Shown here: in pieces, positions 8,519-18,529 of the stretch | Numbering within the stretch: position 1 is the stretch's first letter | How the letters are laid out: every line of letters starts with the position of its first letter | Assembly: GCF_003933965.1 (NCBI RefSeq) | Contig: NZ_RSAJ01000001.1 | Location: forward strand, 1 to 60,896 | Length of the DNA: 60,896 nucleotides | Direction of reading: 5' to 3' | Source: Streptomyces sp. RP5T | GTDB lineage: Bacteria; Actinomycetota; Actinomycetes; Streptomycetales; Streptomycetaceae | The notes under the pieces: model-generated | What the model saw: the letters and a program-made list of their open reading frames with translations, nothing else | Databases searched by the model: none | Told to the model about the DNA's origin: nothing | Made by a program: the position numbers and the translations under genes

Positions 8519-10774
8519 GTGACCAACATCCCCGAGACCGGACGGACCCCACGGGTCCAGATCCGGCTCGTCGTCATCCAGATCCTCGTGCTGTCCCTCC
8601 TCGGCACCCTCGGCGGCCGCCTCTGGTACCTCCAGATCCGCGAGGGCGACGCGTACGCCAAGGAAGCCTCCGGGAACCACGTCCAGCAGGTCGTCGAGCC
8701 CGCCGTGCGCGGCTCCATCCTGGACGCCCGCGGAGTGGCGCTGGCGGACAACGAGACCCGGCTGGTGGTCTCCGCCTCCCGCACCGACCTGCTGAAGATG
8801 AAGGACGACGGCAAGGCCGTCCTGACCAAGCTGGCCAAGGTCCTCGGCATGTCCGCCAAGGACGTCATGCTCAAGGTCCGGCTCTGCGACGCGAAGACCC
8901 CCCAGCCCTGCTGGAACGGCTCGCCCTACCAGCCCATCCCCATCACCGACGAGGCCACCCCCAAGCAGGCCCTGCAGATCCGCGAGCGTGCCGAGGACTT
9001 CCCCGGCATCACCGCCGAGCCCGAGGCCGTGCGCCGCTACGCGGCCCCCGGCAAGTCCAACGCCGCCCAGGTCCTCGGCTACCTCTCCCCGGTCACCGAC
9101 GACGAGATCACCAAGGCCCAGGACACCGACTCGCCCTATCTGCGCTCCGACCAGGTCGGCCGCTCGGGCCTGGAGCGCGAGTACGACAAGGCGCTGCGCG
9201 GCAAGGCGGGCGTGACCCGCTACGAGGTCGACAACCTCGGCCGTGTCATCGGCCAGGCCGAGGCGGACGAGGCCCAGCCCGGTGCCAACCTCGTCACCAG
9301 CATCGACGCCCGCGTCCAGCGCGTCGCGGAGTTCGAACTGAACGACGCGATGAAGGAAGCCCGCAAGCAGTTCGACGACAACACCGGCGAGAACTACAAG
9401 GCCGACTCGGGCGCCGTCATCGTCATGGAGGCCAAGACCGGCCGCATCGTCGCGATGGCCTCCAACCCCACCTACGACCCGAACGCCTGGGTGGGCGGCA
9501 TCTCCGCCAAGGACTACGCGAAGCTCACCGGCAAGAAGTCCAACTACCCCCTCCTGAACAGGGCCATACAGGGTCAGTCCGCGCCCGGCTCCACCTTCAA
9601 GGTGATCTCCACGGCCGCCGCCGTGGAGGCCGGCTACGACTTCGACGGCCGCTACCCGTGCACGAGTTCGTACTCCGTCGGCGGCCAGGTCTTCAAGAAC
9701 TTCGAGTCGGAGAACTTCGGCCCCATCAACCTCGGCCGCGCGCTGGAGGTCTCCTGCGACACCGTCTTCTACGGCCTCGCCCACCGGGAGTGGCAGCGCG
9801 ACGGCGGGATCAACCCGAAGAAGGGCGAGCCCAAGGACTACTTCTTCAAGGCCGCGCACCAGTTCGGCCTCGGCAAGGAGACCGGCATCGACCTGCCCAA
9901 CGAGGTCACCGGCCGCGTCCCCGACCGCCAGTGGAAGCAGTCGTACTGGAACGCCAACAAGGACGGCTGGTGCAAGACCGGCAAGAAGGACGGCAGTTAC
10001 GTCGAGAAGATCGCGTACGAGAACTGTCTCGAAGGCAACAAGATGCGCGCCGGTGACGAGATCAACTACTCCATCGGCCAGGGCGACACCCTCGTCACCC
10101 CGATCCAGATGGCCACGATCTACGCGGCGATCTCCAACGGCGGCACCCTGTACAACCCGACGGTCGGCAAGGCCGTCGTCAGCGCCGACGGCAAGAAGGT
10201 CGACGAGATCAAGCCCACCTCGCACGGCAAGCTGCCCATAAGCCGGACCACGCTCAGCAAGATGGACGAGGCCCTCGCGGGCGTCGCCACCCGCGGTACC
10301 GCCGCCTGGCGCTTCGCCCAGGTCGGCTGGCCGCAGGACAAGATCCCGATGCACGCCAAGACCGGTACCGCCGAGGTCTACGGCAAGCAGACGACGTCCT
10401 GGTTCGCCACGTACACCAAGGACTACTCGATCGTCATGACGATCTCCCAGGGTGGTACGGGCTCCGGCGCCTCGGGCCCCGCCGTCCGCAACATCTACGA
10501 CGCGCTCTACGGCGTCTCCGACGACGGCACCATCGACAAGAAGAACGCACTGCTGCCGACCCCCGAGAAGAGCCTGCCGAAGGTCCGGACGGACGGGACC
10601 ATCAAGTCCCCGAAGATCGCCAAGGACCCGGCCAAGGACCAGCGGGCGAGCCAGCAGGGCGCGCCCGAGCCGGACGAGACACAGCAGGGCGCGACCGTGA
10701 ACACGTCGACCGGCGGGAACCGTGACACCCGCAGGCGACGCCGCAGCAGGGGGAGCCGGAGGATGCTCACATGA
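8519..10774 (+). CDS. mrdA: Penicillin-binding protein 2 (class B transpeptidase)
   Basis: Peptidoglycan DD-transpeptidase that partners RodA. The product is 751 residues. It has a short cytoplasmic N-terminus, one transmembrane segment (about 11-33, IRLVVIQILVLSLLGTLGG), the dimerisation/pedestal domain, and a transpeptidase domain with the active-site SxxK in SAPGSTFK near residue 358 and KTGT near residue 614. The last ~60 residues are low-complexity and end in a basic Arg-rich tail, probably disordered. The start is GTG at 8519 and the gene overlaps rodA by 4 bases (ATGA), indicating translational coupling. Confidence 0.96.
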   Translation: MTNIPETGRTPRVQIRLVVIQILVLSLLGTLGGRLWYLQIREGDAYAKEASGNHVQQVVEPAVRGSILDARGVALADNETRLVVSASRTDLLKMKDDGKAVLTKLAKVLGMSAKDVMLKVRLCDAKTPQPCWNGSPYQPIPITDEATPKQALQIRERAEDFPGITAEPEAVRRYAAPGKSNAAQVLGYLSPVTDDEITKAQDTDSPYLRSDQVGRSGLEREYDKALRGKAGVTRYEVDNLGRVIGQAEADEAQPGANLVTSIDARVQRVAEFELNDAMKEARKQFDDNTGENYKADSGAVIVMEAKTGRIVAMASNPTYDPNAWVGGISAKDYAKLTGKKSNYPLLNRAIQGQSAPGSTFKVISTAAAVEAGYDFDGRYPCTSSYSVGGQVFKNFESENFGPINLGRALEVSCDTVFYGLAHREWQRDGGINPKKGEPKDYFFKAAHQFGLGKETGIDLPNEVTGRVPDRQWKQSYWNANKDGWCKTGKKDGSYVEKIAYENCLEGNKMRAGDEINYSIGQGDTLVTPIQMATIYAAISNGGTLYNPTVGKAVVSADGKKVDEIKPTSHGKLPISRTTLSKMDEALAGVATRGTAAWRFAQVGWPQDKIPMHAKTGTAEVYGKQTTSWFATYTKDYSIVMTISQGGTGSGASGPAVRNIYDALYGVSDDGTIDKKNALLPTPEKSLPKVRTDGTIKSPKIAKDPAKDQRASQQGAPEPDETQQGATVNTSTGGNRDTRRRRRSRGSRRMLT

Positions 10775-11970
10775 CCGGCGCCAACAGCTTCCAGGTCTCC
10801 GGGTACGGCCCCGCGCGCGCGGGCTGGACCCGACTGCTGGCCCGCGACTCGCTCGCCCGCCGCCTCGACTGGCCGATACTGTTCGCGGCCCTCGCCCTGT
10901 CCATGATCGGCTCGCTCCTGGTCTTCTCGGCCACCCGCAACCGCACCGAGATCAACCAGGGCGACCCGTACTACTTCCTGATCCGGCACATCATGAACAC
11001 CGGCATCGGGTTCGCCCTGATGATCGGCGTGGTGTGGGTCGGCCACCGCACCCTGCGCACCGCCGTACCCCTGCTGTACGGCGCCTCGGTCTTCCTGATC
11101 CTGCTGGTGCTCACCCCCCTGGGCTCCACGGTCAACGGCGCCCACTCCTGGATCGTGCTCGGCGGCGGTTTCTCCCTCCAGCCTTCGGAGTTCGTGAAGA
11201 TCACGATCATCCTCGGCATGGCGATGCTGCTCGCCGCCCGGGTCGACGCCGGCGACAAGCCCTACCCCGACCACCGCACGGTGCTCCAGGCGCTGGGCCT
11301 CGCCGCCGTACCCATGCTGATCGTGATGCTCATGCCCGACCTCGGGTCGGTCATGGTCATGGTCATCATCGTGCTCGGGGTGCTGCTCGCCTCCGGCGCC
11401 TCCAACCGGTGGGTCTTCGGCCTGCTCGGCGCGGGCACGGCCGGCGCGCTCGCGGTGTGGCAGCTCGGCGTGCTGGACGAGTACCAGATCGCCCGCTTCG
11501 CCGCCTTCGCCAACCCGAGCCTCGACCCGGCCGGCGTCGGCTACAACACCAACCAGGCCCGGATCGCCATCGGCTCGGGCGGGCTCACGGGCGCCGGTCT
11601 CTTCCACGGCTCGCAGACCACCGGTCAGTTCGTCCCCGAACAGCAGACCGACTTCGTCTTCACCGTCGCCGGTGAGGAACTGGGCTTCGTCGGCGCTGGC
11701 CTGATCATCATCCTGCTCGGGGTCGTCCTGTGGCGGGCCTGCCGGATCGCCCGCGAGACGACCGAGCTCTACGGCACGATCGTGGCCGCCGGCATCGTCG
11801 CCTGGTTCGCGTTCCAGTCCTTCGAGAACATCGGCATGACCCTCGGGATCATGCCGGTCACCGGCCTGCCACTGCCGTTCGTGTCGTACGGCGGATCCTC
11901 GATGTTCTCGGTATGGGTGGCGGCGGGCCTGTTGCAGTCGATCAGGGTGCAACGGCCGATGTCGGCCTAG
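10771..11970 (+). CDS. rodA: SEDS peptidoglycan polymerase RodA
   Basis: Multispanning glycosyltransferase that polymerises lipid II with its cognate class B PBP. The 399 residues contain about ten transmembrane helices. SEDS signatures include GSTVNGAHSWIVLGGGFSLQ followed by PSEFVK, and the C-terminal GLPLPFVSYGGSSM. The start ATG overlaps the PBP2 stop. The pairing with mrdA and mreBCD identifies it as RodA and not FtsW. Confidence 0.96.
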   Translation: MTGANSFQVSGYGPARAGWTRLLARDSLARRLDWPILFAALALSMIGSLLVFSATRNRTEINQGDPYYFLIRHIMNTGIGFALMIGVVWVGHRTLRTAVPLLYGASVFLILLVLTPLGSTVNGAHSWIVLGGGFSLQPSEFVKITIILGMAMLLAARVDAGDKPYPDHRTVLQALGLAAVPMLIVMLMPDLGSVMVMVIIVLGVLLASGASNRWVFGLLGAGTAGALAVWQLGVLDEYQIARFAAFANPSLDPAGVGYNTNQARIAIGSGGLTGAGLFHGSQTTGQFVPEQQTDFVFTVAGEELGFVGAGLIIILLGVVLWRACRIARETTELYGTIVAAGIVAWFAFQSFENIGMTLGIMPVTGLPLPFVSYGGSSMFSVWVAAGLLQSIRVQRPMSA

Positions 11971-12034
11971 CCGTGGTGCCCCGGGTGGCCGTGGCCCCCT
12001 GCCGGAACCCGGGACCGGCCACTAGATTCGAATC

Positions 12035-13534
12035 ATGGCGGACACAAAGCGGGAGATCGAACGCAAATACGAGTCCGACGACAGCGGCCTGCCGGACCTG
12101 ACCGGAGTCGCCGGGGTCGAGGCCGTCGTCGACAAGGGCGTCGCACACCTCGACGCCACCTACTACGACACACCTGACGAACGCCTCGTCGCGTCCTCGG
12201 TCACCCTGCGCCGCCGCACGGGTGGATCGGACGCGGGCTGGCACCTCAAACTCCCCGTCTCCGAGGGCGTGCGCGACGAGATCCGCGCACCCCTGACCGA
12301 CACCCTCCCCGACGAACTCGCCGCCCTGGTCCGCTCCCGCGTCCGGGACGTCCAGCTGGTGCCCGTGGTCCGGCTGCGCTCCGACCGCGACGTACGCCAC
12401 CTCCTGGACGCGGACGGCCGGCTGCTCGCCGAGGTCAGCGTGGACGCCGTGCACGCCGAGCGGCTCAGCGGCGGCGTCGGCGACGCCCAGTGGACCGAGA
12501 TCGAGGTGGAACTCGCCGACGGCGGCGACCGGACCTTCCTCGACAAGGTGGAGAAGCGGCTGCGCAAGGCGGGCGTACGGCCCTCCACGTCTACCTCGAA
12601 GCTGGCCCGGGCCCTCGCGGAGACCGCGCCGAAGAAGAAGCGCCCGGGCACCGGGGACCCGGTGACGGCCGGCGACCACGTCCTCGCGTACGCCCGCGCC
12701 CAGCGGGACGCGATCGTCGCGCTCGACCCCGCCGTCCGCCAGGACGCCGAGGACTCCGTGCACAGCATGCGCGTCGCCACCCGCCGGCTGCGCAGCACCT
12801 TCAAGTCGTACGGCAAGGTCCTCGACCGGGCCGTCACCGACCCGATCGGCGACGAGCTGAAGTGGCTGGCCGCCGAACTGGGCGTGGACCGGGACCGCGA
12901 GGTGCTCGCCGAGCGTCTGTCGCAAGCCCTGGACGAGGTGCCCGCGACGCTGGTCTCCGGGCCCGTGGCCGACCGCATCAGGACCTGGTCGGGCGACAGC
13001 CCGGGCGGGGCCAGCGCACGCCTGATCGGGGTCCTGGACTCCCGGCGCCACCTCGCCCTCCTCGACGCCCTGGACGCGCTGCTCGCCGACCCGCCGCTGC
13101 TGAAGGCGGCCGGGAAGAAGCCGCACAAGGTGATCGCCAAGGCCGTGCGCAAGGACTTCCGCAAGGTCGCCGGGCTCGTCGGACGGGCCCTGGAACTGGA
13201 GCCCGGCACCGACCGGGACGTCGCGATCCACGAGGCCCGCAAGAAGACCAAGCGCACCCGCTACGCGGCCGAGGCAGCCCGCCCCGCCCTCGGCGATCCG
13301 GCCAAGACCATCGTCAAGTCCATGAAGGCGCTCCAGAACCTGCTGGGCGAGCACCAGGACGGCGTGATGGCCCGCCGGACCCTGCGTGAACTGTCCGCGG
13401 TCGCCCACGCGGCGGGGGAGAGCGCTTTCACGTACGGGCTGCTGTACGGGCGGGAGGAGCAGCGGGCGGCGGCGGTGGAGGCGGAGCTGCCCGGGGTCTG
13501 GGATGACATCAAGGGCGAGGCGGACGCCCTGTGA
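12035..13534 (+). CDS. CYTH and CHAD domain protein
   Basis: A 499-residue soluble protein with two domains. The N-terminal CYTH (triphosphate tunnel) domain opens with REIERKYE, the ExExK metal/phosphate signature, within the first 15 residues and extends to about 200. The C-terminal CHAD helical domain (about 215-490) has the conserved His/Arg runs VHSMRVATRRLRSTFKSY and IHEARKKTKRTRYAAE. CHAD domains bind inorganic polyphosphate and CYTH domains hydrolyse or bind triphosphates, so a polyphosphate-related role is likely, but the substrate is not shown by the sequence. Confidence 0.92.
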   Translation: MADTKREIERKYESDDSGLPDLTGVAGVEAVVDKGVAHLDATYYDTPDERLVASSVTLRRRTGGSDAGWHLKLPVSEGVRDEIRAPLTDTLPDELAALVRSRVRDVQLVPVVRLRSDRDVRHLLDADGRLLAEVSVDAVHAERLSGGVGDAQWTEIEVELADGGDRTFLDKVEKRLRKAGVRPSTSTSKLARALAETAPKKKRPGTGDPVTAGDHVLAYARAQRDAIVALDPAVRQDAEDSVHSMRVATRRLRSTFKSYGKVLDRAVTDPIGDELKWLAAELGVDRDREVLAERLSQALDEVPATLVSGPVADRIRTWSGDSPGGASARLIGVLDSRRHLALLDALDALLADPPLLKAAGKKPHKVIAKAVRKDFRKVAGLVGRALELEPGTDRDVAIHEARKKTKRTRYAAEAARPALGDPAKTIVKSMKALQNLLGEHQDGVMARRTLRELSAVAHAAGESAFTYGLLYGREEQRAAAVEAELPGVWDDIKGEADAL

Positions 13535-13610
13535 TCCTGCCGGCGTACGGGGGCCGGCCGCGACCGCGTTAGGCTGGGTGGTCACCCCTGTCCGTCCATG
13601 GAAGTGCGAG

Positions 13611-15572
<1,962 letters not shown>

Positions 15573-15901
15573 CGTGAGTGAGGCGTTGCGGCGGATCGCT
15601 GACGCCTTGGCGGACAGTAGCGAGGAAGACAGAGCAGCCGTACTCAACGCGCTCGGCGCTCAGGGGAAGCGGCAGAGGCCCGTGCATGATGCGCCGAGAA
15701 CGCCTTTGCCACCTCCTGGAGGCTCTTCGGGGATCCATTCCGAGGTGGAGTGGGTCTGAGGGGCTGAGGGCTGTGAGGCGGTCGTCTACGACTGCTTGCG
15801 CTGCGGTACAGTCGGCCGCCCGTCGGAACGCCGCCTCACTGCACGGCGGTCGTCCTGGAGTCTCGTTTCGGCCATACCATCAGCTCGCCGCATGATTTGT
15901 C
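15573..15901 (+). other. Left end of the element
   Basis: A 329-bp stretch after the recombined radical SAM stop. The only plausible coding sequence is the 61-codon frame at 15574-15759. The rest (15760-15901) holds no gene I can support and may contain the promoter for the membrane-protein gene at 15902. Confidence 0.4.
15574..15759 (+). CDS. Possible small protein next to the recombined gene
   Basis: Sixty-one codons from a GTG one base after the radical SAM stop. The product begins MSEALRRIADALADSSEED, a plausible amphipathic helix, and ends in a Pro-rich tail. I do not recognise it. Its tight spacing to the upstream stop would allow coupled translation. It may equally be a remnant or chance frame. 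Confidence 0.3.
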   Translation: MSEALRRIADALADSSEEDRAAVLNALGAQGKRQRPVHDAPRTPLPPPGGSSGIHSEVEWV

Positions 15902-16342
15902 ATGCCCGTAGCCGCGATTACAGGCATGGCGACTTCGGGGGCAAGGAGCAGTTGGCTCGGTGGCTTGGGGCAGTGGTGGAGCGTCATCGACGCCGCTCTT
16001 CTGATCGCCGCATGGATCAACAGGGCCGCGGGAACTGTGGTCGTCGCGACCCTGTCGGGGCTGGTGCTGATCTGGTGCTTCTTCCAAGCGCCAGTTACAT
16101 GCGGGGCCTCTGTCAGGGGAAGGGAAGACGGTTGCCGTAACAACGCAACGGGTCTTCTCATGGGCTGCCACATCCGCCAACATCGCTGGCAGAAGCTGAA
16201 GATGCTGATCCTCCGCCGCCAAGTACGCGAGTTCTGCTCCGGTCTCTTCTCGGACGGGAAAGCCACGCTGGTCACACTGGCCGCGCTCGGCAGCTTCCTC
16301 TCTGGGCTCGTGGCCTTCATCCCGGGCCTGGTTCTCGGCTGA
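15902..16342 (+). CDS. Hypothetical membrane protein of the element
   Basis: A 146-residue protein of unknown family. Two hydrophobic stretches are visible: one at about residues 28-62 (VIDAALLIAAWINRAAG then VVVATLSGLVLIWCFF), which could be one long or two short helices, and one at the C-terminus (TLVTLAALGSFLSGLVAFIP). Between them is a basic Cys/His-containing loop with CRNNATGLLMGCHIRQH. The start is ATG at 15902; no strong ribosome-binding site precedes it. Its coding bias is weaker than in chromosomal neighbours, fitting acquired DNA. Confidence 0.6.
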   Translation: MPVAAITGMATSGARSSWLGGLGQWWSVIDAALLIAAWINRAAGTVVVATLSGLVLIWCFFQAPVTCGASVRGREDGCRNNATGLLMGCHIRQHRWQKLKMLILRRQVREFCSGLFSDGKATLVTLAALGSFLSGLVAFIPGLVLG

Positions 16343-16434
16343 CCTTCGCATGGACTCGGCGCCACAAGCAGGATTCGAGGAATTGTCAAGAACTGTGGAT
16401 GGGGTCTCATCCTGGCTGTCTGTAGCATCAGCGC

Positions 16435-16893
16435 GTGCCGGAGATATGGATCGGTCTCGACGTTGCTGCCCGGCGTAGGAACTGGTGGTGGACCGGGTTC
16501 TTGACGCTGCTGTTTGCGGGCATGGCAGTGGCGACGGAGTCGACGGCCACGACGGGCCGCTGGTGGTGGGCTGGCGTCGTCGGCGTCCTTTGGCTGGCCT
16601 CGCTCTTCTATATGGTCAACCGCGGATATGGCCTAACGCTCCTCGCGCCTGACCGGATGCAGTTCTCCACACTCGTTAGCCGACGAGCGATCCCGTGGAG
16701 TGGGATCACCAGCATTGAGCCGCGCAGTCACCAGACACGCGGCGGGTCCTGGTGGGAGGTGCGCGTGTATCGGGCGCGAGGACGATCGCTTGCGATCCCG
16801 GGGGGCTTCACTAGCCGTCGCGGCGATGAGGTCTTCGAAGGCAACCTGGCCGTGGTCCGCGAGTACTGGGCCCGTGCGACAACCTCGGATTAA
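16435..16893 (+). CDS. PH-like membrane protein of the element
   Basis: A 152-residue protein with two transmembrane helices (about 17-35 and 42-60, including WWWAGVVGVLWLASLFYMV). A C-terminal beta-rich stretch (ITSIEPRSHQTRGGSWWEVR and following) resembles bacterial PH-domain membrane proteins. Function unknown. The start is GTG at 16435. The stop TAA at 16891 lies right at the edge of the IS256-type insertion, so the last residues could have been altered by it. It and the 15902 gene could form a two-gene transcript. Confidence 0.55.
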   Translation: MPEIWIGLDVAARRRNWWWTGFLTLLFAGMAVATESTATTGRWWWAGVVGVLWLASLFYMVNRGYGLTLLAPDRMQFSTLVSRRAIPWSGITSIEPRSHQTRGGSWWEVRVYRARGRSLAIPGGFTSRRGDEVFEGNLAVVREYWARATTSD

Positions 16894-18177
16894 GTCCCTT
16901 GACACGCATGCTGGTTGAGGACGCTCAGCGACTTGCACCTCGGGACGCTCGACGAGATGGCCGTGTTCGAAGCGGGCGCCGGCGCGGACGAGGGTGACGA
17001 GGTGGGGTGCGTTCACGGCTCGCCACCGCTGCTGGGCGGACTCGATGAGCTTGAAAACCATGGCGAGCGCGGCGACCGCACTGCCAGCACCTTTGGTCAC
17101 CTTCGTCCGCAGGCGGACGGTGGCGAAGGTCGACTCGATCGGGTTTGTCGTGCGCAGATGAATCCAGTGCTCGGTCGGGAAGTCGTAGAACGCCAGCAAC
17201 TCCTCGATGTCGTCGGTGATCTTCTTCACCGCCTTGGGCCACTTCGCGCCGTAGGCATGCTCGAAGACGGTGACCGCCTTGAGCGCGTGCTCGCGGTCCT
17301 CGGCGTTGTAGATGTCCTGCATGGCCTTGCGGGCACCTGGCTGGGCCGACTTCGGCAGGGCATTGACCACATCGGCTGTTTTGTGAACCCAGCACCTCTG
17401 GTGCCGGGCTTCTGGGAAGACCTCGGCCAAGGCCTTCCAGAAGCCGAGCGCGCCGTCACCGACCGCGAGCGCGGGCGCGCGCATGCCGCGGCGGGCGCAG
17501 TCACGCAGCAGGTCGGCCCAGGACTCAGCGGACTCGCGGTAGCCGTCGGCCATCGCGATCAGCTCCTTGGTGCCGTCCGCGCGCACGCCCATCAGCACCA
17601 GGACGCAGGACTTCGCCTCGGCAAGGCGAATACGCAGGTGGATGCCGTCGGCCCAGACGTAGACGTAGTCGGATCCGGCCAGGTCGCGCTCGCCGAATGC
17701 CTTGTGGTCGACCTGCCACGGGGTGGTGAGGCGGGTGACCGTGGCCGGTGAGAGACCGGGCGAGCTGCCCAGGAACTGCTCCAGCGCGGGCGCGAAGTCG
17801 CCGGAGGACAGGCCGTGCAGGTAGAGCAGCGGCAACACCTCGCTGATCTTCGGGGACTTGCGGCACCACGGTGGCAGGATCTCCGAGGAGAACCGCTTGC
17901 GCTCCCCGGTGGTCTCGTCGGTGCGCTTGTCGTTCACCCGCGGGGCCTTCACCTCCACCGCCCCGGCGGCCGTGGTCACCGACCGGGGCTTGTGATAGCC
18001 GTTGCGCACCACCAGACGACGGCCCTGGTCGTCCCGCTGATCAGCCAACTCGGCTATGTAGGCATTGACTTCGGCTTCCAGCGCGGCGGCGAGCATCCGC
18101 CGGGCGCCGTCGCGGACGATCTCGTCGATCAGGGAGCCGTTCGGGGTGCTGCCGTCGGCATTGACTACGCTGAGCAC
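16633..18177 (-). CDS. IS256-family transposase with run-on C-terminus
   Basis: A DDE transposase of the IS256 (Mutator-like) family. The first ~416 residues are a full-length match to the Streptomyces type: SLIDEIVRDGARRML near the N-terminus, a catalytic Asp in YVYVWADGIHLR, another in ALAVGDGALGFWKAL, the RHQRCWVHKTADVVNALP segment and the Glu region TTNPIESTF. The family usually ends just after LVERP; here the frame has no stop there and runs ~97 codons past it, antisense through the 16435 gene. The end of the gene was therefore altered at insertion or by a frameshift. The catalytic core looks intact. Confidence 0.85.
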   Translation of the reverse strand: MLSVVNADGSTPNGSLIDEIVRDGARRMLAAALEAEVNAYIAELADQRDDQGRRLVVRNGYHKPRSVTTAAGAVEVKAPRVNDKRTDETTGERKRFSSEILPPWCRKSPKISEVLPLLYLHGLSSGDFAPALEQFLGSSPGLSPATVTRLTTPWQVDHKAFGERDLAGSDYVYVWADGIHLRIRLAEAKSCVLVLMGVRADGTKELIAMADGYRESAESWADLLRDCARRGMRAPALAVGDGALGFWKALAEVFPEARHQRCWVHKTADVVNALPKSAQPGARKAMQDIYNAEDREHALKAVTVFEHAYGAKWPKAVKKITDDIEELLAFYDFPTEHWIHLRTTNPIESTFATVRLRTKVTKGAGSAVAALAMVFKLIESAQQRWRAVNAPHLVTLVRAGARFEHGHLVERPEVQVAERPQPACVSRDLIRGCRTGPVLADHGQVAFEDLIAATASEAPRDRKRSSSRPIHAHLPPGPAACLVTARLNAGDPTPRDRSSANECGELHPVRREER

Positions 18178-18289
18178 GGGCGTGCCTTCCCGACCCGCGC
18201 TGCGAACGCGGGCCTACTCGGTGACCATCACAGGATCAATCGGGAAGGTACGCCCTCCGCGTCCAAGCCGAGATTGATCCACAGGTCTT
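16894..18289 (-). mobile_element. IS256-family insertion sequence (ends approximate)
   Basis: Contains the transposase plus short flanks. I could not find convincing terminal inverted repeats or the 8-bp target duplication usual for the family, so both ends are estimates. The left end is placed just after the 16435 gene stop; the right end is placed before the severed frame that resumes at about 18290. Confidence 0.6.
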
Positions 18290-18529
18290 GAGCATTGCTC
18301 CTATCCGAACGAGAGGGGCGCGTGCCTGATCGAAAGCGAGATTGTGATCGTGGACGACGACGGCACAGAGGAACCGTTCGATCCTTCATCGTCGTTCGAC
18401 TGAGCGGCGGCCGCCGTCCTCGACTTGCACTGCGTGTAACAGTGGCGTCTGGCTTGGTCTTGGACATCCCTGATGCGGGGGCTCGATCGCTACGCTTTGT
18501 GCGAGGCGTGAGCAAGGGCGGGAGGCAAC
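18178..18529 (+). other. Region upstream of the kinase gene
   Basis: A 352-bp stretch without an intact gene. It holds the upstream end of the insertion sequence (to about 18289), a severed coding tail (18290-18403), and about 126 bp of leader before the kinase gene. The kinase Shine-Dalgarno GGGAGG is at 18519-18524. I see no convincing -35/-10 pair. Confidence 0.4.
18290..18403 (+). pseudogene. C-terminal remnant of an interrupted gene
   Basis: A 37-codon open frame ending at TGA 18401-18403 reads EHCSYPNERGACLIESE, then IVIVDDDGTEEPFD and SSSFD. It has a natural acidic C-terminal composition but no start codon. It abuts the right end of the IS256-type insertion, so it is best read as the tail of a gene whose front was lost when the insertion landed. 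The family is not recognisable from this fragment. Confidence 0.5.

Noticed and set aside
15796..16140. A 114-codon plus-strand frame at the element's left end
   Set aside because: Overlaps the better membrane-protein frame at 15902 and has Arg-rich shadow composition.
18228..18515. Minus-strand 95-codon frame upstream of the kinase
   Set aside because: Arg/Ser/Pro-rich with no similarity, and antisense to the severed gene tail and kinase leader.
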